Assembly (NCBI GenBank): GCA_034408935.1
Contig: DAOUMV010000012.1
Location: forward strand, 62,001 to 126,000
Reading direction: 5' to 3'
DNA length: 64,000 nucleotides
From: DAOUMF01 sp034408935
GTDB lineage: Bacteria; Chloroflexota; Dehalococcoidia; SM23-28-2; RBG-16-64-32
In this document: in pieces, positions 52,151-60,366 of the stretch
Position numbering within the stretch: the first letter of the stretch is position 1
Layout: the number at the start of each line of letters is the position of its first letter
Program-made: the position numbers and the translations under genes
Notes under the pieces: model-generated
What the model was told of the DNA's origin: nothing
The model's input: only the letters and a program-made list of their open reading frames with translations
The model's database searches: none

Positions 52151-53104
52151 TTGGAGATGTCCCAAGTCATAGACCTGGACCTTGACCTGCCCGCCACCAG
52201 CGAGAATGAGGTTGTCGGGCAACTCCGCGTGCTCCTGCAATCCCGTGGCCAGAAGGGCGTGCCCAACTACCTGAACATCTTCGGCCCGAGAATGGCGCGC
52301 GCCCTGGGTCTGACACTCGAAGAGGTCGAGCGAATGGGGAATGAGCTATCCCCTCAGGAATTCGAGAGCGCCCTTCGGGAAAGGGCGCGTGGGCTGGCAC
52401 CGTCCCTGCCGGATTTCGTTCGGCAATTGGATGACATTGGAGTCCAGTGGGGGCTCATCGGGGCCGGCAGCAACGACAAGACCGCCGAGATCGTGTCGCA
52501 GTTTCCCGGCAAGTTCATTGGCGAGGCCATGGTCAATCCACACGACGGCATGAAGGCGGTCAGGGAACTGGAGAGGGCCGTCAAGGAACTGGGCCTGAGA
52601 AGCTTCTACGCGTCGCCCTTCAGGTATGGCATTCGACCCAACGACAAGAAGTTCTATCCTCTGTACGCCAAGGCGGTAGAGCTGGGCGTCCCCGTGTTTG
52701 TCTACTGCACCATGAACTACCGCACCGACTTCCCTATGGACTTGGCGCACCCTCTCAGCCTGGACGAGGTGGCCAGGGACTTCCCCGAGATGACGATCAT
52801 CGCCAATTGCGGTGGCTGGCCGTGGGTACCCGACATGATCGGGGTGGCCCGCAGGCATCAGAATGTGTACATCGACACGTCAGCCCACCGGCCGAAGTAC
52901 TTCGCCACCCCGGGCTCCGGATGGGAGATGCTGATGCAGTTCGGCAACACCCTGCTCCAAGACAGAATCGTCTTCGCCTCGGGTTGGAGCAACTACCAGA
53001 TGCCGATTGCTGAGGTCGTCGAGGAGATGAAGGCGCTTCCCCTGAAGGACGACGTCAAGGAGAAGTGGCTCTACGGGAACGCCACCAGGCTCTTCCAGGT
53101 TTGA
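52151..53104 (+). CDS. Amidohydrolase-2 family protein (metal-dependent TIM barrel)
   Basis: The 317-residue protein has FPGKFIGEAMVNPHDGMKAVRELERAVKELGLRSFYASPF and NCGGWPWVPDMIGVARRHQNVYIDTS, the later-barrel pattern of amidohydrolase-2 enzymes such as ACMS decarboxylase-like proteins. The usual N-terminal HxH metal site is not evident and HPLSLDEVARDFPEM lacks some ligands, so it may be a divergent or short member. The TTG 52151 start has GAGAGG upstream; ATG 52157 is an alternative. It lies between a CoA transferase and an amidase. Confidence 0.75.
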   Translation: MEMSQVIDLDLDLPATSENEVVGQLRVLLQSRGQKGVPNYLNIFGPRMARALGLTLEEVERMGNELSPQEFESALRERARGLAPSLPDFVRQLDDIGVQWGLIGAGSNDKTAEIVSQFPGKFIGEAMVNPHDGMKAVRELERAVKELGLRSFYASPFRYGIRPNDKKFYPLYAKAVELGVPVFVYCTMNYRTDFPMDLAHPLSLDEVARDFPEMTIIANCGGWPWVPDMIGVARRHQNVYIDTSAHRPKYFATPGSGWEMLMQFGNTLLQDRIVFASGWSNYQMPIAEVVEEMKALPLKDDVKEKWLYGNATRLFQV

Positions 53105-53179
53105 GGAACCCGCCCTTGACCGCCCAGGCGCAATCTGGCACCGTAACGGAGTCGCAATCGCACAGGCAGGAGGACCCCC

Positions 53180-54619
53180 ATGGATGACATCGCCTTGCTA
53201 GACGCCACCGCCCAGGCCGATCTCGTGCGCCGCAAGGAGGTCAAACCCATCGAACTCGTCGACGCCGCCATCGACCGCATCGAGCGCCTCAACCCCACCC
53301 TCAACGCCGTCGTCACCCCCATGTACGACGAGGCCCGCAAGGTCGCCTCGGGGCCCCTGCCCGACGGCCCCTTCGCTGGCGTACCCTTCCTCCTCAAGGA
53401 CCTCGAAGCTCAGTACGCTGGCGTTCGCCTCACCGAAGGCTCGGCTCTGCTCCGCGACTACGTGTCAGACCACGACACGGAGCTCGTCGTTCGTCACAAG
53501 CGTGCCGGCCTCATCGTCGTGGGCAAGACCAACACGCCGGAGTTCGGCCTCATGCCCACCACCGAGCCCCGCCTCTTCGGCCCCACCCACAACCCCTGGG
53601 ACCCCGACCGCATGCCTGGCGGCTCCAGCGGCGGCTCGGCTGCCGCCGTGGCCGCCGGCATCGTCCCCATGGCACACGGCAACGACGGCGGCGGCTCCAT
53701 CCGCATCCCCGCCTCCTGCTGCGGCGTCTTTGGCCTCAAGCCCACCCGTGCCCGCATCCCGCTCGGCCCGGATCTTGGCGATGACTGGCGCGGCCTGGTG
53801 ATCGCCCACGCCCTGACCCGCTCCGTCCGCGACAGCGCTGCCCTCCTCGACGTCACCTCCGGCCCCGACGTCGGCGACCCCTACTGGTCGCCGCCGCCGG
53901 AGCGCCCCTTCCTCCAGGAAGTCGGCGCCGACCCTGGAAAGCTCCGCATCGCCTTCAGTATCGACGCTGGCGACGGCGTTCCTGTCCACCCCGACTGCGT
54001 CGCGGCCGTCAAGGACGCCGCCGCCCTCTGCACCGACCTCGGTCACGAGATCGTGGGGGTCTCCCCCGCCCTCGACAGGGAACGCATCACGCAATCCATC
54101 ATCAGCCTCATATCCGCCTCCACCACCGCCCAAGTGGACGACTGGGCGGGCCGCTCCGGCCAAACGCCCACGGCGGACCTCCTCGAACCCTACACCTGGG
54201 CCCTGTACCAGATGGGGCGACAGAAGAGCGCCGCCGAGTACATACTGGGCGTCCAGGAGCTCCAACGGCTGAGTCGTGACATCGCTCGCTTCTTCGTAGA
54301 CTACGATGTTTGGCTCACGCCCACCCTGGCCGAACCGCCGCTCCCCCTCGGCAGCTTCGACCCCACTCCGGAAAACCCGCTCCAGGGCTTGATGCGTGCT
54401 GCGGCCTTCATGCCCTTCACTCCCATCTGCAACGTGACCGGCCAGCCCGCCATGTCCGTACCCCTGTACTGGAACGCCGAGGGCCTTCCCGTTGGGGCCC
54501 ACTTCATCAGTCGCTTCGGGGACGAGGCCACCCTGTTCCGCCTGGCCGCCCAGTTGGAAGAGGCCCGGCCCTGGGCCGACCGCCGTCCGCCCGTCTCAGC
54601 CACAGCCGTGTCCGCGTGA
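53180..54619 (+). CDS. Amidase signature family hydrolase
   Basis: The 479-residue enzyme has the Ser-cisSer-Lys triad in family context: Lys in PFLLKDLEAQYAG (about 70), cis-Ser in PGGSSGGSAAAVAAG and the nucleophile Ser in GNDGGGSIRIPASCCG. It hydrolyses an amide to acid and ammonia. GatA is unlikely, since no gatB or gatC is nearby. Codon use is strongly C-ending, unlike the island genes left of it. It is the last gene before copy 3 of the ssrA end. Confidence 0.9.
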   Translation: MDDIALLDATAQADLVRRKEVKPIELVDAAIDRIERLNPTLNAVVTPMYDEARKVASGPLPDGPFAGVPFLLKDLEAQYAGVRLTEGSALLRDYVSDHDTELVVRHKRAGLIVVGKTNTPEFGLMPTTEPRLFGPTHNPWDPDRMPGGSSGGSAAAVAAGIVPMAHGNDGGGSIRIPASCCGVFGLKPTRARIPLGPDLGDDWRGLVIAHALTRSVRDSAALLDVTSGPDVGDPYWSPPPERPFLQEVGADPGKLRIAFSIDAGDGVPVHPDCVAAVKDAAALCTDLGHEIVGVSPALDRERITQSIISLISASTTAQVDDWAGRSGQTPTADLLEPYTWALYQMGRQKSAAEYILGVQELQRLSRDIARFFVDYDVWLTPTLAEPPLPLGSFDPTPENPLQGLMRAAAFMPFTPICNVTGQPAMSVPLYWNAEGLPVGAHFISRFGDEATLFRLAAQLEEARPWADRRPPVSATAVSA

Positions 54620-54945
54620 AATCGACTTGTTCGGATCGCCTCTAAGAGCGTCAGCCATTACGGCGCGGAAGGGCGCTCCGATCGTCCGCGCTCCCCTGGA
54701 ACAGCCAGGCTTTGCCTTCCTGGAAAAGGGACTCAGCGACGGTTACCTGGTCCCCATCTTCCCTGAGAATGGCAGGTCATGACGCACCTGCCCACTAGGC
54801 CGCCGCTCTCGGCAACAGAACTGCCCCCCAATACCCGACGGACGCGCGCGGGAGTTTTGAGGTGGAAGACCCTCCGTCTCCACCAACGCGTAGATGCCGG
54901 GGAGCCTTTGGGCTCCCCGTTTTGCCTCCTGATTGTTGCCCGTTC
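54620..54945. other. Island right border region
   Basis: No gene is seen from 54620 to 54867. A frame covering 54620-54782 ends LEQPGFAFLEKGLSDGYLVP and more, which might be a gene remnant, but I cannot place it. The remainder holds copy 3 of the ssrA 3' end and terminator. Confidence 0.5.
54868..54918 (+). repeat. ssrA 3' end and terminator, copy 3 (island right end)
   Basis: GACCCTCCGTCTCCACCA (54868-54885) repeats the last bases of tmRNA including CCA, keeping CCGTCTCC as in the intact gene rather than CCGCCTCC as in copy 2. It is followed by the hairpin GGGGAGCC/GGCTCCCC (54899-54918) and GTTTT. Copies 1 and 3 bound about 18 kb of accessory genes. Confidence 0.88.
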
Positions 54946-55314
54946 CTAGAAGAACACGGTCCTGTCGCTCTCCACCACCCAGTTCACCAGGTCGACCATG
55001 GAGCCGCGCTCGACGCCCTCCGTGACCTCCGCCAGCGCGATTCCTCGCTCCGCGGTGCAGACCGCACAGGCCTTGACTTCTAGTCCCTCCTGAATCGCTG
55101 CCTGCAGCATCTCCTCGCAGTTGGGCATACTCGTATCACCCACTGGCATGTCCATTGGCTGCTGTCCCCTCTTGGCTGCGAAGACGGCGTCTTCCAGGAG
55201 GAACAGGTTCGCCTGGTGCCCTTCGTGCAGGGCCACCAGCAAGAACCTGAGCGCCGTATATACTCGCTGTCTGCCATAAGGCGGATCGCCCACCACAACC
55301 GTTATCGTCACCAT
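54946..55314 (-). CDS. DsrE-family sulfur-relay-like protein
   Basis: The 122-residue protein fits the DsrE/TusD fold: VTITVVVGDPPYGRQRVYTALRFLLVALHEGHQANLFLLEDAV, then MPNCEEMLQAAIQEGLEVKACAVCTAERG. Cysteines lie in MPNC and ACAVC, where DsrE-type proteins often carry the persulfide Cys. It could relay sulfur or bind a metabolite. The BadF/double-cubane genes lie upstream on the same strand with a 36-base gap, so the three are probably co-transcribed. Confidence 0.8.
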   Translation of the reverse strand: MVTITVVVGDPPYGRQRVYTALRFLLVALHEGHQANLFLLEDAVFAAKRGQQPMDMPVGDTSMPNCEEMLQAAIQEGLEVKACAVCTAERGIALAEVTEGVERGSMVDLVNWVVESDRTVFF

Positions 55315-55350
55315 CGATTCCTTCTCCTTTCGGTTCCGAACGCCAGCGGG

Positions 55351-56094
55351 CTACAGGCCACTGGCCAGGAGCGCCGCTCCTAGCGCGCCGACCACCTGCG
55401 GCTGCTGAGGTACGGTCATCTCCAGTCCTATCTTCTGACTCAGGAGTCGCTCGAGGCAGGGATTGAGAGCCCCACCCCCGGCGAACACCACACGTTCCTT
55501 CGGGCCGAGCCGACGCACCATGCCGGCTATGCGGGTGACGATGGCATCGTGCAGCCCGAGGGCTATGGCCCGGCTCTCCTCGCCGCGGGCGATGAGGGAG
55601 ACCACCTCCGATTCGGCGAAGACGGTACAGAGGCTGTTGATGCGTACCGCTTCGGTAGCGCTCAGGGCGTGATCACCGAGCTCGTCGACCTCCATCTCCA
55701 GAGCCCGGGCCATCACCTCGAGAAACCTGCCAGTGCCGGCGGCGCAGCGGTCGTTCATCTCGAACTTGCGCACCTCACCACTATCGGAGAGCAGGGTGAC
55801 CTTGCAGTCCTGACCGCCCACATCGATGACCGTGCGACAGTCGGGATAGAGGTCTCGGGCTCCCATCGCATAGGCTTTGATCTCCGACACGACCTCGTCG
55901 GCGATGGTAGCTGCGGCCAGATGGCGACCGTAGCCGGTGGCCACGAGGCGCGAGTAGCGCTTGCCCGCCAGGAGTCGCTGACAGCGGTCCAGGGGGTTGG
56001 GCCCGGTATCAGCGATAACGAAGTCGTTCCGCTCCCCGTCGAGCTCCACCAGCACGATGGTGCGGGAACCGATATCGAGGCCAGCGCAGGTCAT
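55351..56094 (-). CDS. BadF/BadG/HgdC-type ATPase, dehydratase activator
   Basis: The 247-residue protein has the ASKHA phosphate loops (AGLDIGSRTIVLVEL, TVIDVGGQDCKVTLL) and the [4Fe-4S]-ligand cysteines Cys117 (NDRCAAGTGRFLEVMAR) and Cys156 (INSLCTVFAESEV) of activators. It hydrolyses ATP to drive a low-potential electron into its partner. The start overlaps the end of the partner gene by 4 bases. It is oxygen-sensitive in known cases, so the host probably lives anaerobically at least part of the time. Confidence 0.93.
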   Translation of the reverse strand: MTCAGLDIGSRTIVLVELDGERNDFVIADTGPNPLDRCQRLLAGKRYSRLVATGYGRHLAAATIADEVVSEIKAYAMGARDLYPDCRTVIDVGGQDCKVTLLSDSGEVRKFEMNDRCAAGTGRFLEVMARALEMEVDELGDHALSATEAVRINSLCTVFAESEVVSLIARGEESRAIALGLHDAIVTRIAGMVRRLGPKERVVFAGGGALNPCLERLLSQKIGLEMTVPQQPQVVGALGAALLASGL

Positions 56095-57368
56095 CGCCGG
56101 ATCATCTCCAGGAAAGCGTCCACCCTGGTCTTGAGCTGGCCGATGTCCTCATCGCCGTAGTCGGTCTCGATGCGAAGGAGGGGGATGTCCTTTTCCGCCA
56201 TGGCCTTCTCCACCTTGACCGCCTCGTTGGCGAAGGTGTGGCAGAACTGGAGGCTGTAGTGCACGACTCCGTCCACCGCCCACTCCTTTGCGAGAGTGAG
56301 GATGTCCTCCGTCCGCTCGTTGTTAGGGGTGAAGCAGGCGCAGTGGGTCTCAAGCTGGCGGTCAGCGATGGCCTCAAGCTGAGCGGGGAGGCTGCCATCG
56401 TTCTCAGGTGTGAGGTAGCTGAAGTAGCGGCTGCCGGTGCAGGACTCCTCGCCGACCACGACCGCTCCGCTCTCCTCAAGGATCTGATGGAGCTTCCAGT
56501 TAGGGATGGCCATGGGGCTTCCGCTAACGAGGACGCGGGGAGCGTCCGCTGCGGCGACGCCTTCGCCTCCAGCGATCCTGCCCTCCAGTTCGTCGCAGAG
56601 GGCGTTTACCTTCTCGGTGAAGCGAACGGGGTCATCGTAGAAGGAGATCTGAGTCACCAGGAGGGCGTCGAGGCCACTGATGGGAACCGGACGCGCCTTG
56701 CGGATATCGCTAAGGCGCTGCAGGGCTCGGCGCTTGGCATCGATAGCGGCGGTGGCCTGTGCTAGCTTGTCGGCAGTGATGGCCACGCCTGTCTCCGTCT
56801 CCAGTTTGTCCTTCAGGCCGCGGAGCTCCTCAAGAAAGAGCTGGCGCCCGAGGGGGGTCTTCTTCTGAGGCACCTCCATCACGTGAGTGGGGTGATGCTC
56901 GGCGAGGATTTCGTACATCTTCTTCTTGCCGTCGCAAGTGGTTTCGCCTATAACGAAGTCGCTGGCCTGCACGTAGGGGCAGGTGCGGCCGACCTTGAAG
57001 CCGAAGGAGGACTTGATGAGGGCGCAGGTGTTGCGCGGCAGTACCTCCTCGGCATCGGGGATGGAGAACTGGGTGCCCGCGCAGAGCCCCACGGGGATGG
57101 CGTCGGCGGCCAGGATCAGGTCCTCGGGGACGAAGACGCAGTAGAGCCCGACAACCTTGCCGCCGCCGGCCTTGTGGTCCATGAGCTCTTTGACTCGCAG
57201 GCCGTGGATCTCCCCAACGACGAAGTCGAAGTAGTCCATGGCCTCGGGTCTATTCTCCTGGCTGAGAAAGGTGCTCTCATACATGCCGGGCAGCGCCTGC
57301 AGCAGCATGTCGTGCTTTTCCAGATCGAGATCCAGATCAGTCCACAGCGGGTGGTAGTCAACCATCAA
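56091..57368 (-). CDS. 2-hydroxyacyl-CoA dehydratase-family double-cubane cluster protein
   Basis: The 425-residue protein belongs to the HgdB/FldBC family. It has VVGLYCVFVPEDLILAADAIPVGLCAG, CALIKSSFGFKVGRTCPYVQASDFVIGETTCDGKKKMYE and HYSLQFCHTFANEAVKVEKAMAEKDIPLLRIETDYGDEDIGQLKTR. Single-subunit members paired only with an activator include double-cubane cluster proteins that reduce small molecules. No second dehydratase subunit or CoA-ester genes adjoin, so a double-cubane reductase is more likely than a true dehydratase. It is the first gene of the unit. Confidence 0.88.
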   Translation of the reverse strand: MMVDYHPLWTDLDLDLEKHDMLLQALPGMYESTFLSQENRPEAMDYFDFVVGEIHGLRVKELMDHKAGGGKVVGLYCVFVPEDLILAADAIPVGLCAGTQFSIPDAEEVLPRNTCALIKSSFGFKVGRTCPYVQASDFVIGETTCDGKKKMYEILAEHHPTHVMEVPQKKTPLGRQLFLEELRGLKDKLETETGVAITADKLAQATAAIDAKRRALQRLSDIRKARPVPISGLDALLVTQISFYDDPVRFTEKVNALCDELEGRIAGGEGVAAADAPRVLVSGSPMAIPNWKLHQILEESGAVVVGEESCTGSRYFSYLTPENDGSLPAQLEAIADRQLETHCACFTPNNERTEDILTLAKEWAVDGVVHYSLQFCHTFANEAVKVEKAMAEKDIPLLRIETDYGDEDIGQLKTRVDAFLEMIRR

Positions 57369-57916
57369 TCTTCCTCCACAAGATAGAAGCCAGCGGGTAG
57401 CGTGACTCGTTCTGATTCGAGTTGGGGATGGCCCCAGATGGAAGGAGGCTGCGGACAGCAGCCGGTCGCCTCACGGCCTCGCGGGGACATGTGGACGCGG
57501 CACCCCGGCCCTAGTGAGAGATCAGCGTGCCGTTATGCCGGTAGCGTACGAACCTGAACGGGAATCGTCTCTAGAGGGTCGGGGGCCGGCCGGGGAGGGC
57601 GGATGCGGAGGCCGTTCGAGCGGATGACTGGCGCAGAACCTGCGTCATGCCCGTGGGGCGCATCCGTCAGGCTCAGGTGAAGCCGGGACGCCGCAGCCAA
57701 GTCATCGCTCTCACCTCCTTCCCTTTGTCGCTGAAGATATTCGCTCGAATACCAGGCTCCAGTCGGGATTATCAGTGCCGCGAGCGCTCTGATCAAGCGT
57801 CGCACTGGCGAGGGTGGTCAACGTGGAACGCCAAGTACCGGGCCTGCCGCGGCTCGGCGGGTGTACTGACGTTGAGGAGGCTGAGGTGACGCGGGTGATG
57901 GGGGACAACCGATCCG
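57369..57916. other. Gap with minus-strand promoter and a strong but unexplained start site
   Basis: On the minus strand TTGATC (57796-57791) and GATAAT (57773-57768) are 17 bases apart, a good promoter. About 55 bases downstream a strong AAGGAGGTGAGAGCG precedes an ATG at 57705. That ATG opens only a 10-codon frame, MTWLRRPGFT, ending at 57673. A longer frame in another phase runs to 57533 with no family likeness. This may be a leader of the double-cubane operon or a small-protein gene. I see nothing in 57369-57532. Confidence 0.45.
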
Positions 57917-58330
57917 CTAGGGCGAGAGGACGGTCTTGAGGACGGGCGGGAGCTGCTCCTCAAGGCTGTCCTTGGCCACGCAGAAGTGATCCCCTTGCTC
58001 CCGTACGGCTGCGCGGTACTCAGGCGTGTCATCCGAGAGGAGGACGGCGACCTTGACGTGGGGCAGCCGCTTGGCGAGGCGGTTGAGCTCCTCCAATCGG
58101 TCCTCGGTGACCATGTCGACGTCCAAAAGGAGGAGGTCGACGGGCGAGGTGGTGACCTGGTGAATGACCTCGGCGATGGTGGCGGCTTCGCCGCAGACGG
58201 CGCAGCGGCCGATGCGGACGAGAACGCGGCGCACGGTCTCGCGGAAGTGGGCATTCTTGTCGGCCACCAGTACGCGCAGGCGACGCTGCTGTCGGGGCGG
58301 CTGCTTGATCTGAGGGACGGTCTCGTTCAT
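57917..58330 (-). CDS. Orphan receiver-domain protein
   Basis: The 137-residue product is a single response-regulator receiver domain: RLRVLVADKNAHFRETVRRVLV, the phosphoacceptor Asp in LLLLDVDMV, a Thr/Ser-like position in VAVLLSDD, and the Lys in CVAKDSLEE. There is no output domain. VADKN in place of DD reduces the acidic pocket, so phosphorylation should be checked. It is divergent from the histidine kinase gene at 58483, a likely partner. Confidence 0.85.
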   Translation of the reverse strand: MNETVPQIKQPPRQQRRLRVLVADKNAHFRETVRRVLVRIGRCAVCGEAATIAEVIHQVTTSPVDLLLLDVDMVTEDRLEELNRLAKRLPHVKVAVLLSDDTPEYRAAVREQGDHFCVAKDSLEEQLPPVLKTVLSP

Positions 58331-58451
58331 GCGCAGTTCATGCTGTTTCCCCTGGGCCTACCATTACTTTGGGGGATGTGAGCCGGAATGTCTGTCGGGC
58401 AGACTAAGGATGGTGGGTGGGGCCTTGCCCGACGCCGAAAACAGGGCCCAT

Positions 58452-58459
58452 GCTATAAT
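58452..58459 (+). promoter_or_regulatory. Extended -10 promoter of the kinase gene
   Basis: TGCTATAAT (TATAAT at 58454-58459) lies 24 bases before the start of the kinase gene. The run TGCTATAATCGAT is shared with the ssrA promoter. No clear -35 box is present. Confidence 0.65.
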
Positions 58460-58482
58460 CGATTTGCCAGAAGGAAAACGTC

Positions 58483-59610
58483 TTGGCGCTGGATATCGCT
58501 TCGGACATTAGTCACGCCCTCGCCCCCGTGGTACGGGTGGTGGGCAGCAAGAACCGCCTGGAGATTCTGTACGTGTTGGGCGGAGGCGCGTCCACCGTGA
58601 GCCGGATCGCCGAGGAGACCGGCTTGTCGCCGCGGACCGTCAACCGGCACCTGTCAGTGCTCCGCGAGTACGGTCTCGTGAAGCTGCAGCCGAACACTGG
58701 GAACGGCCGCCTCTTCAGCCTAGATCGAGACCAGGCCGCGATGTTGAACGCGTCGTTCATCTCCGTGATGGCGCGCGCCGGAAGCGTCGATGCTGCCGCG
58801 GCGGAGGGGTCGGTTGCTGCCCCGGAGGCGGCCGCTCCGAAGGTGGCGCTGCAAACTCCGGAGGCGTGCACGCGCTGTCAGAACGCGTCCTTCGTGCAAG
58901 ATGTACTGGACGAGCTAGACCAGTCGCTGGTGAAGGCGCAGGCGTACCAGGTACGGTTGAGGCAGATGTCATCGCAGGTGCTCACCGCCCAGGAGGAGGA
59001 GCGCAAGCGCATAGCGCGCGAGCTGCACGATGACACGGCGCAGGCCCTGACATCAGTGCTGGTGCGGCTGCGTCTGCTGGAGCGGTCGCTGGAGGACGAG
59101 CGGCTGGGGCGGCGGCTTGGGGAGCTAAGGGATCTGACCGGAGCGACTCTGGAGGGAGTGCGTCGACTGGCGATCGATTTGCGGCCTCCGATGCTGGATG
59201 ACCTGGGGCTGGAGGCCGCCCTGCAGTCGCTGGTGCAGGACTTCTCTCAGCGATGGCCGGTGAAGGCGACGTTCACCAGCGGCCGACTGGGGCGCCTGCC
59301 AACGGTAGTGGAGCTGGTGCTCTACCGGATCGTCCAGGAGGCACTCTCCAACGTAGCGAAGCACGCCAACGCGTCGCGGGTGGTGGTGGGCCTGTCCCGG
59401 AAGGGGCGGGCGCTGCGGCTGCTGGTTGAGGATGACGGTTGCGGGTTCGACGTGGAGGCGATAAAGCATTCGCGCGAATCGGGGCTCGGCCTGTTCGGGA
59501 TGGAGGAGAGGCTGGCCCTGGTGGGCGGTACCTTGGAAGTTGAGTCAGCGGCAGGAGGGGGCACGCGGGTATCGGCGGAGGTGCTTCTGCCGCGCGACGG
59601 CAGGCGATAG
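58483..59610 (+). CDS. Winged-helix/histidine kinase fusion (NarX-type HisKA_3)
   Basis: The 375-residue protein has an N-terminal ArsR-like winged-helix domain (about 12-90: NRLEILYVLGGGASTVSRIAEETGLSPRTVNRHLSVLREYGLVKL). An Ala-rich linker with CTRC (129-132) follows, then HisKA_3: ERKRIARELHDDTAQALTSVL with the phosphorylated His182, and a HATPase domain (EALSNVAKHANA, DDGCGFD, GLGLFGMEERLALVGG). It lacks a membrane segment. A DNA-binding domain as the sensor of a kinase is unusual. TTG 58483 follows AAGGAAAA. It overlaps no gene and precedes its NarL-type regulator by 5 bases. Confidence 0.87.
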   Translation: MALDIASDISHALAPVVRVVGSKNRLEILYVLGGGASTVSRIAEETGLSPRTVNRHLSVLREYGLVKLQPNTGNGRLFSLDRDQAAMLNASFISVMARAGSVDAAAAEGSVAAPEAAAPKVALQTPEACTRCQNASFVQDVLDELDQSLVKAQAYQVRLRQMSSQVLTAQEEERKRIARELHDDTAQALTSVLVRLRLLERSLEDERLGRRLGELRDLTGATLEGVRRLAIDLRPPMLDDLGLEAALQSLVQDFSQRWPVKATFTSGRLGRLPTVVELVLYRIVQEALSNVAKHANASRVVVGLSRKGRALRLLVEDDGCGFDVEAIKHSRESGLGLFGMEERLALVGGTLEVESAAGGGTRVSAEVLLPRDGRR

Positions 59611-59615
59611 GCCCA

Positions 59616-60278
59616 ATGACCGCGAAGATTCGGGTCCTGCTGGCCGACGACCATGCGGTGCTGCGCTCCGGTTTACGCGCCCTGCTGAACCTAGAGCCGG
59701 ATATGGAGGTTGTAGGGGAAGCGTCGAACGGCCGGGAGGCGATAGAACTGGGCCAGACCCTGAAGCCGGACGTTATCGTCATGGACATCTCGATGCCGGA
59801 GATGGACGGGCTGGCAGCGGCGAAAGCGATTCATGAGATAGGGATTCCCTGCCACATCGTCATACTGACGGTGCATGCGGAGGAGGACTACTTGTTCCAG
59901 ACATTGCAGATGGGGGCCTCGGGCTACGTGCTGAAGAGCTCAGCCGATACGGAGTTGATGGACGCGATCCGGGCCGCCCAGCGGGGGGAGGTGTTCCTCT
60001 ATCCGTCGGCGGTGAAGAAGGTGCTGGGCGAGTACCTCAAGGGAGCCCGCGGCGAAGGGGGGAAAGGGGCGCTGGAGGCGCTGACCAACCGGGAGAAGGA
60101 GGTGCTCAAGCTCACCGCCGAGGGGTTCACCAACCAGGAGATCGCCGAGAAGCTGGTGATCAGCCCCAAGACGGTCGATACCTACCGACAGCGGATCATG
60201 GAAAAGCTGAACCTGCATCATCGCTCGCAGCTGGTGCAATACGCGCTGAAGACGGGGCTGCTGACGGCCGCCGAGTGA
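59616..60278 (+). CDS. NarL/FixJ-type response regulator
   Basis: The 220-residue protein has a receiver domain with acidic pair Asp11-Asp12, phosphoacceptor Asp57 (VIVMDISMP), and Lys in VLKSSAD. The C-terminal LuxR HTH reads LTNREKEVLKLTAEGFTNQEIAEKLVISPKTVDTYRQRIMEKL. It is co-transcribed with the winged-helix kinase, its probable partner. A GC-rich hairpin with arms CGTGGGG/CCCCACG (60292-60310 region) follows the stop codon and may end the transcript. Confidence 0.92.
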   Translation: MTAKIRVLLADDHAVLRSGLRALLNLEPDMEVVGEASNGREAIELGQTLKPDVIVMDISMPEMDGLAAAKAIHEIGIPCHIVILTVHAEEDYLFQTLQMGASGYVLKSSADTELMDAIRAAQRGEVFLYPSAVKKVLGEYLKGARGEGGKGALEALTNREKEVLKLTAEGFTNQEIAEKLVISPKTVDTYRQRIMEKLNLHHRSQLVQYALKTGLLTAAE

Positions 60279-60366
60279 GATGCGATGCGTGGGGAAAAAC
60301 CCCACGGTATATAGTGGTAATGCCCGACAGACAGTGGTTGGGCGGTGGACTAGATTATAGCTGCTA

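Noticed and set aside
52151..53104. Calling the amidohydrolase an ACMS decarboxylase
   Set aside because: The later-barrel pattern is similar, but the N-terminal HxH and some ligands are not evident, so the specific name is not supported.
36842..54918. Integrase or transposase inside the ssrA island
   Set aside because: I looked for tyrosine or serine recombinase and DDE motifs in all plausible frames and found none. The recombinase may be elsewhere or lost.
57533..57805. 90-aa minus-strand frame as a gene
   Set aside because: Its first part overlaps the promoter I propose and the sequence lacks family likeness; the strong ribosome-binding site serves a different frame.
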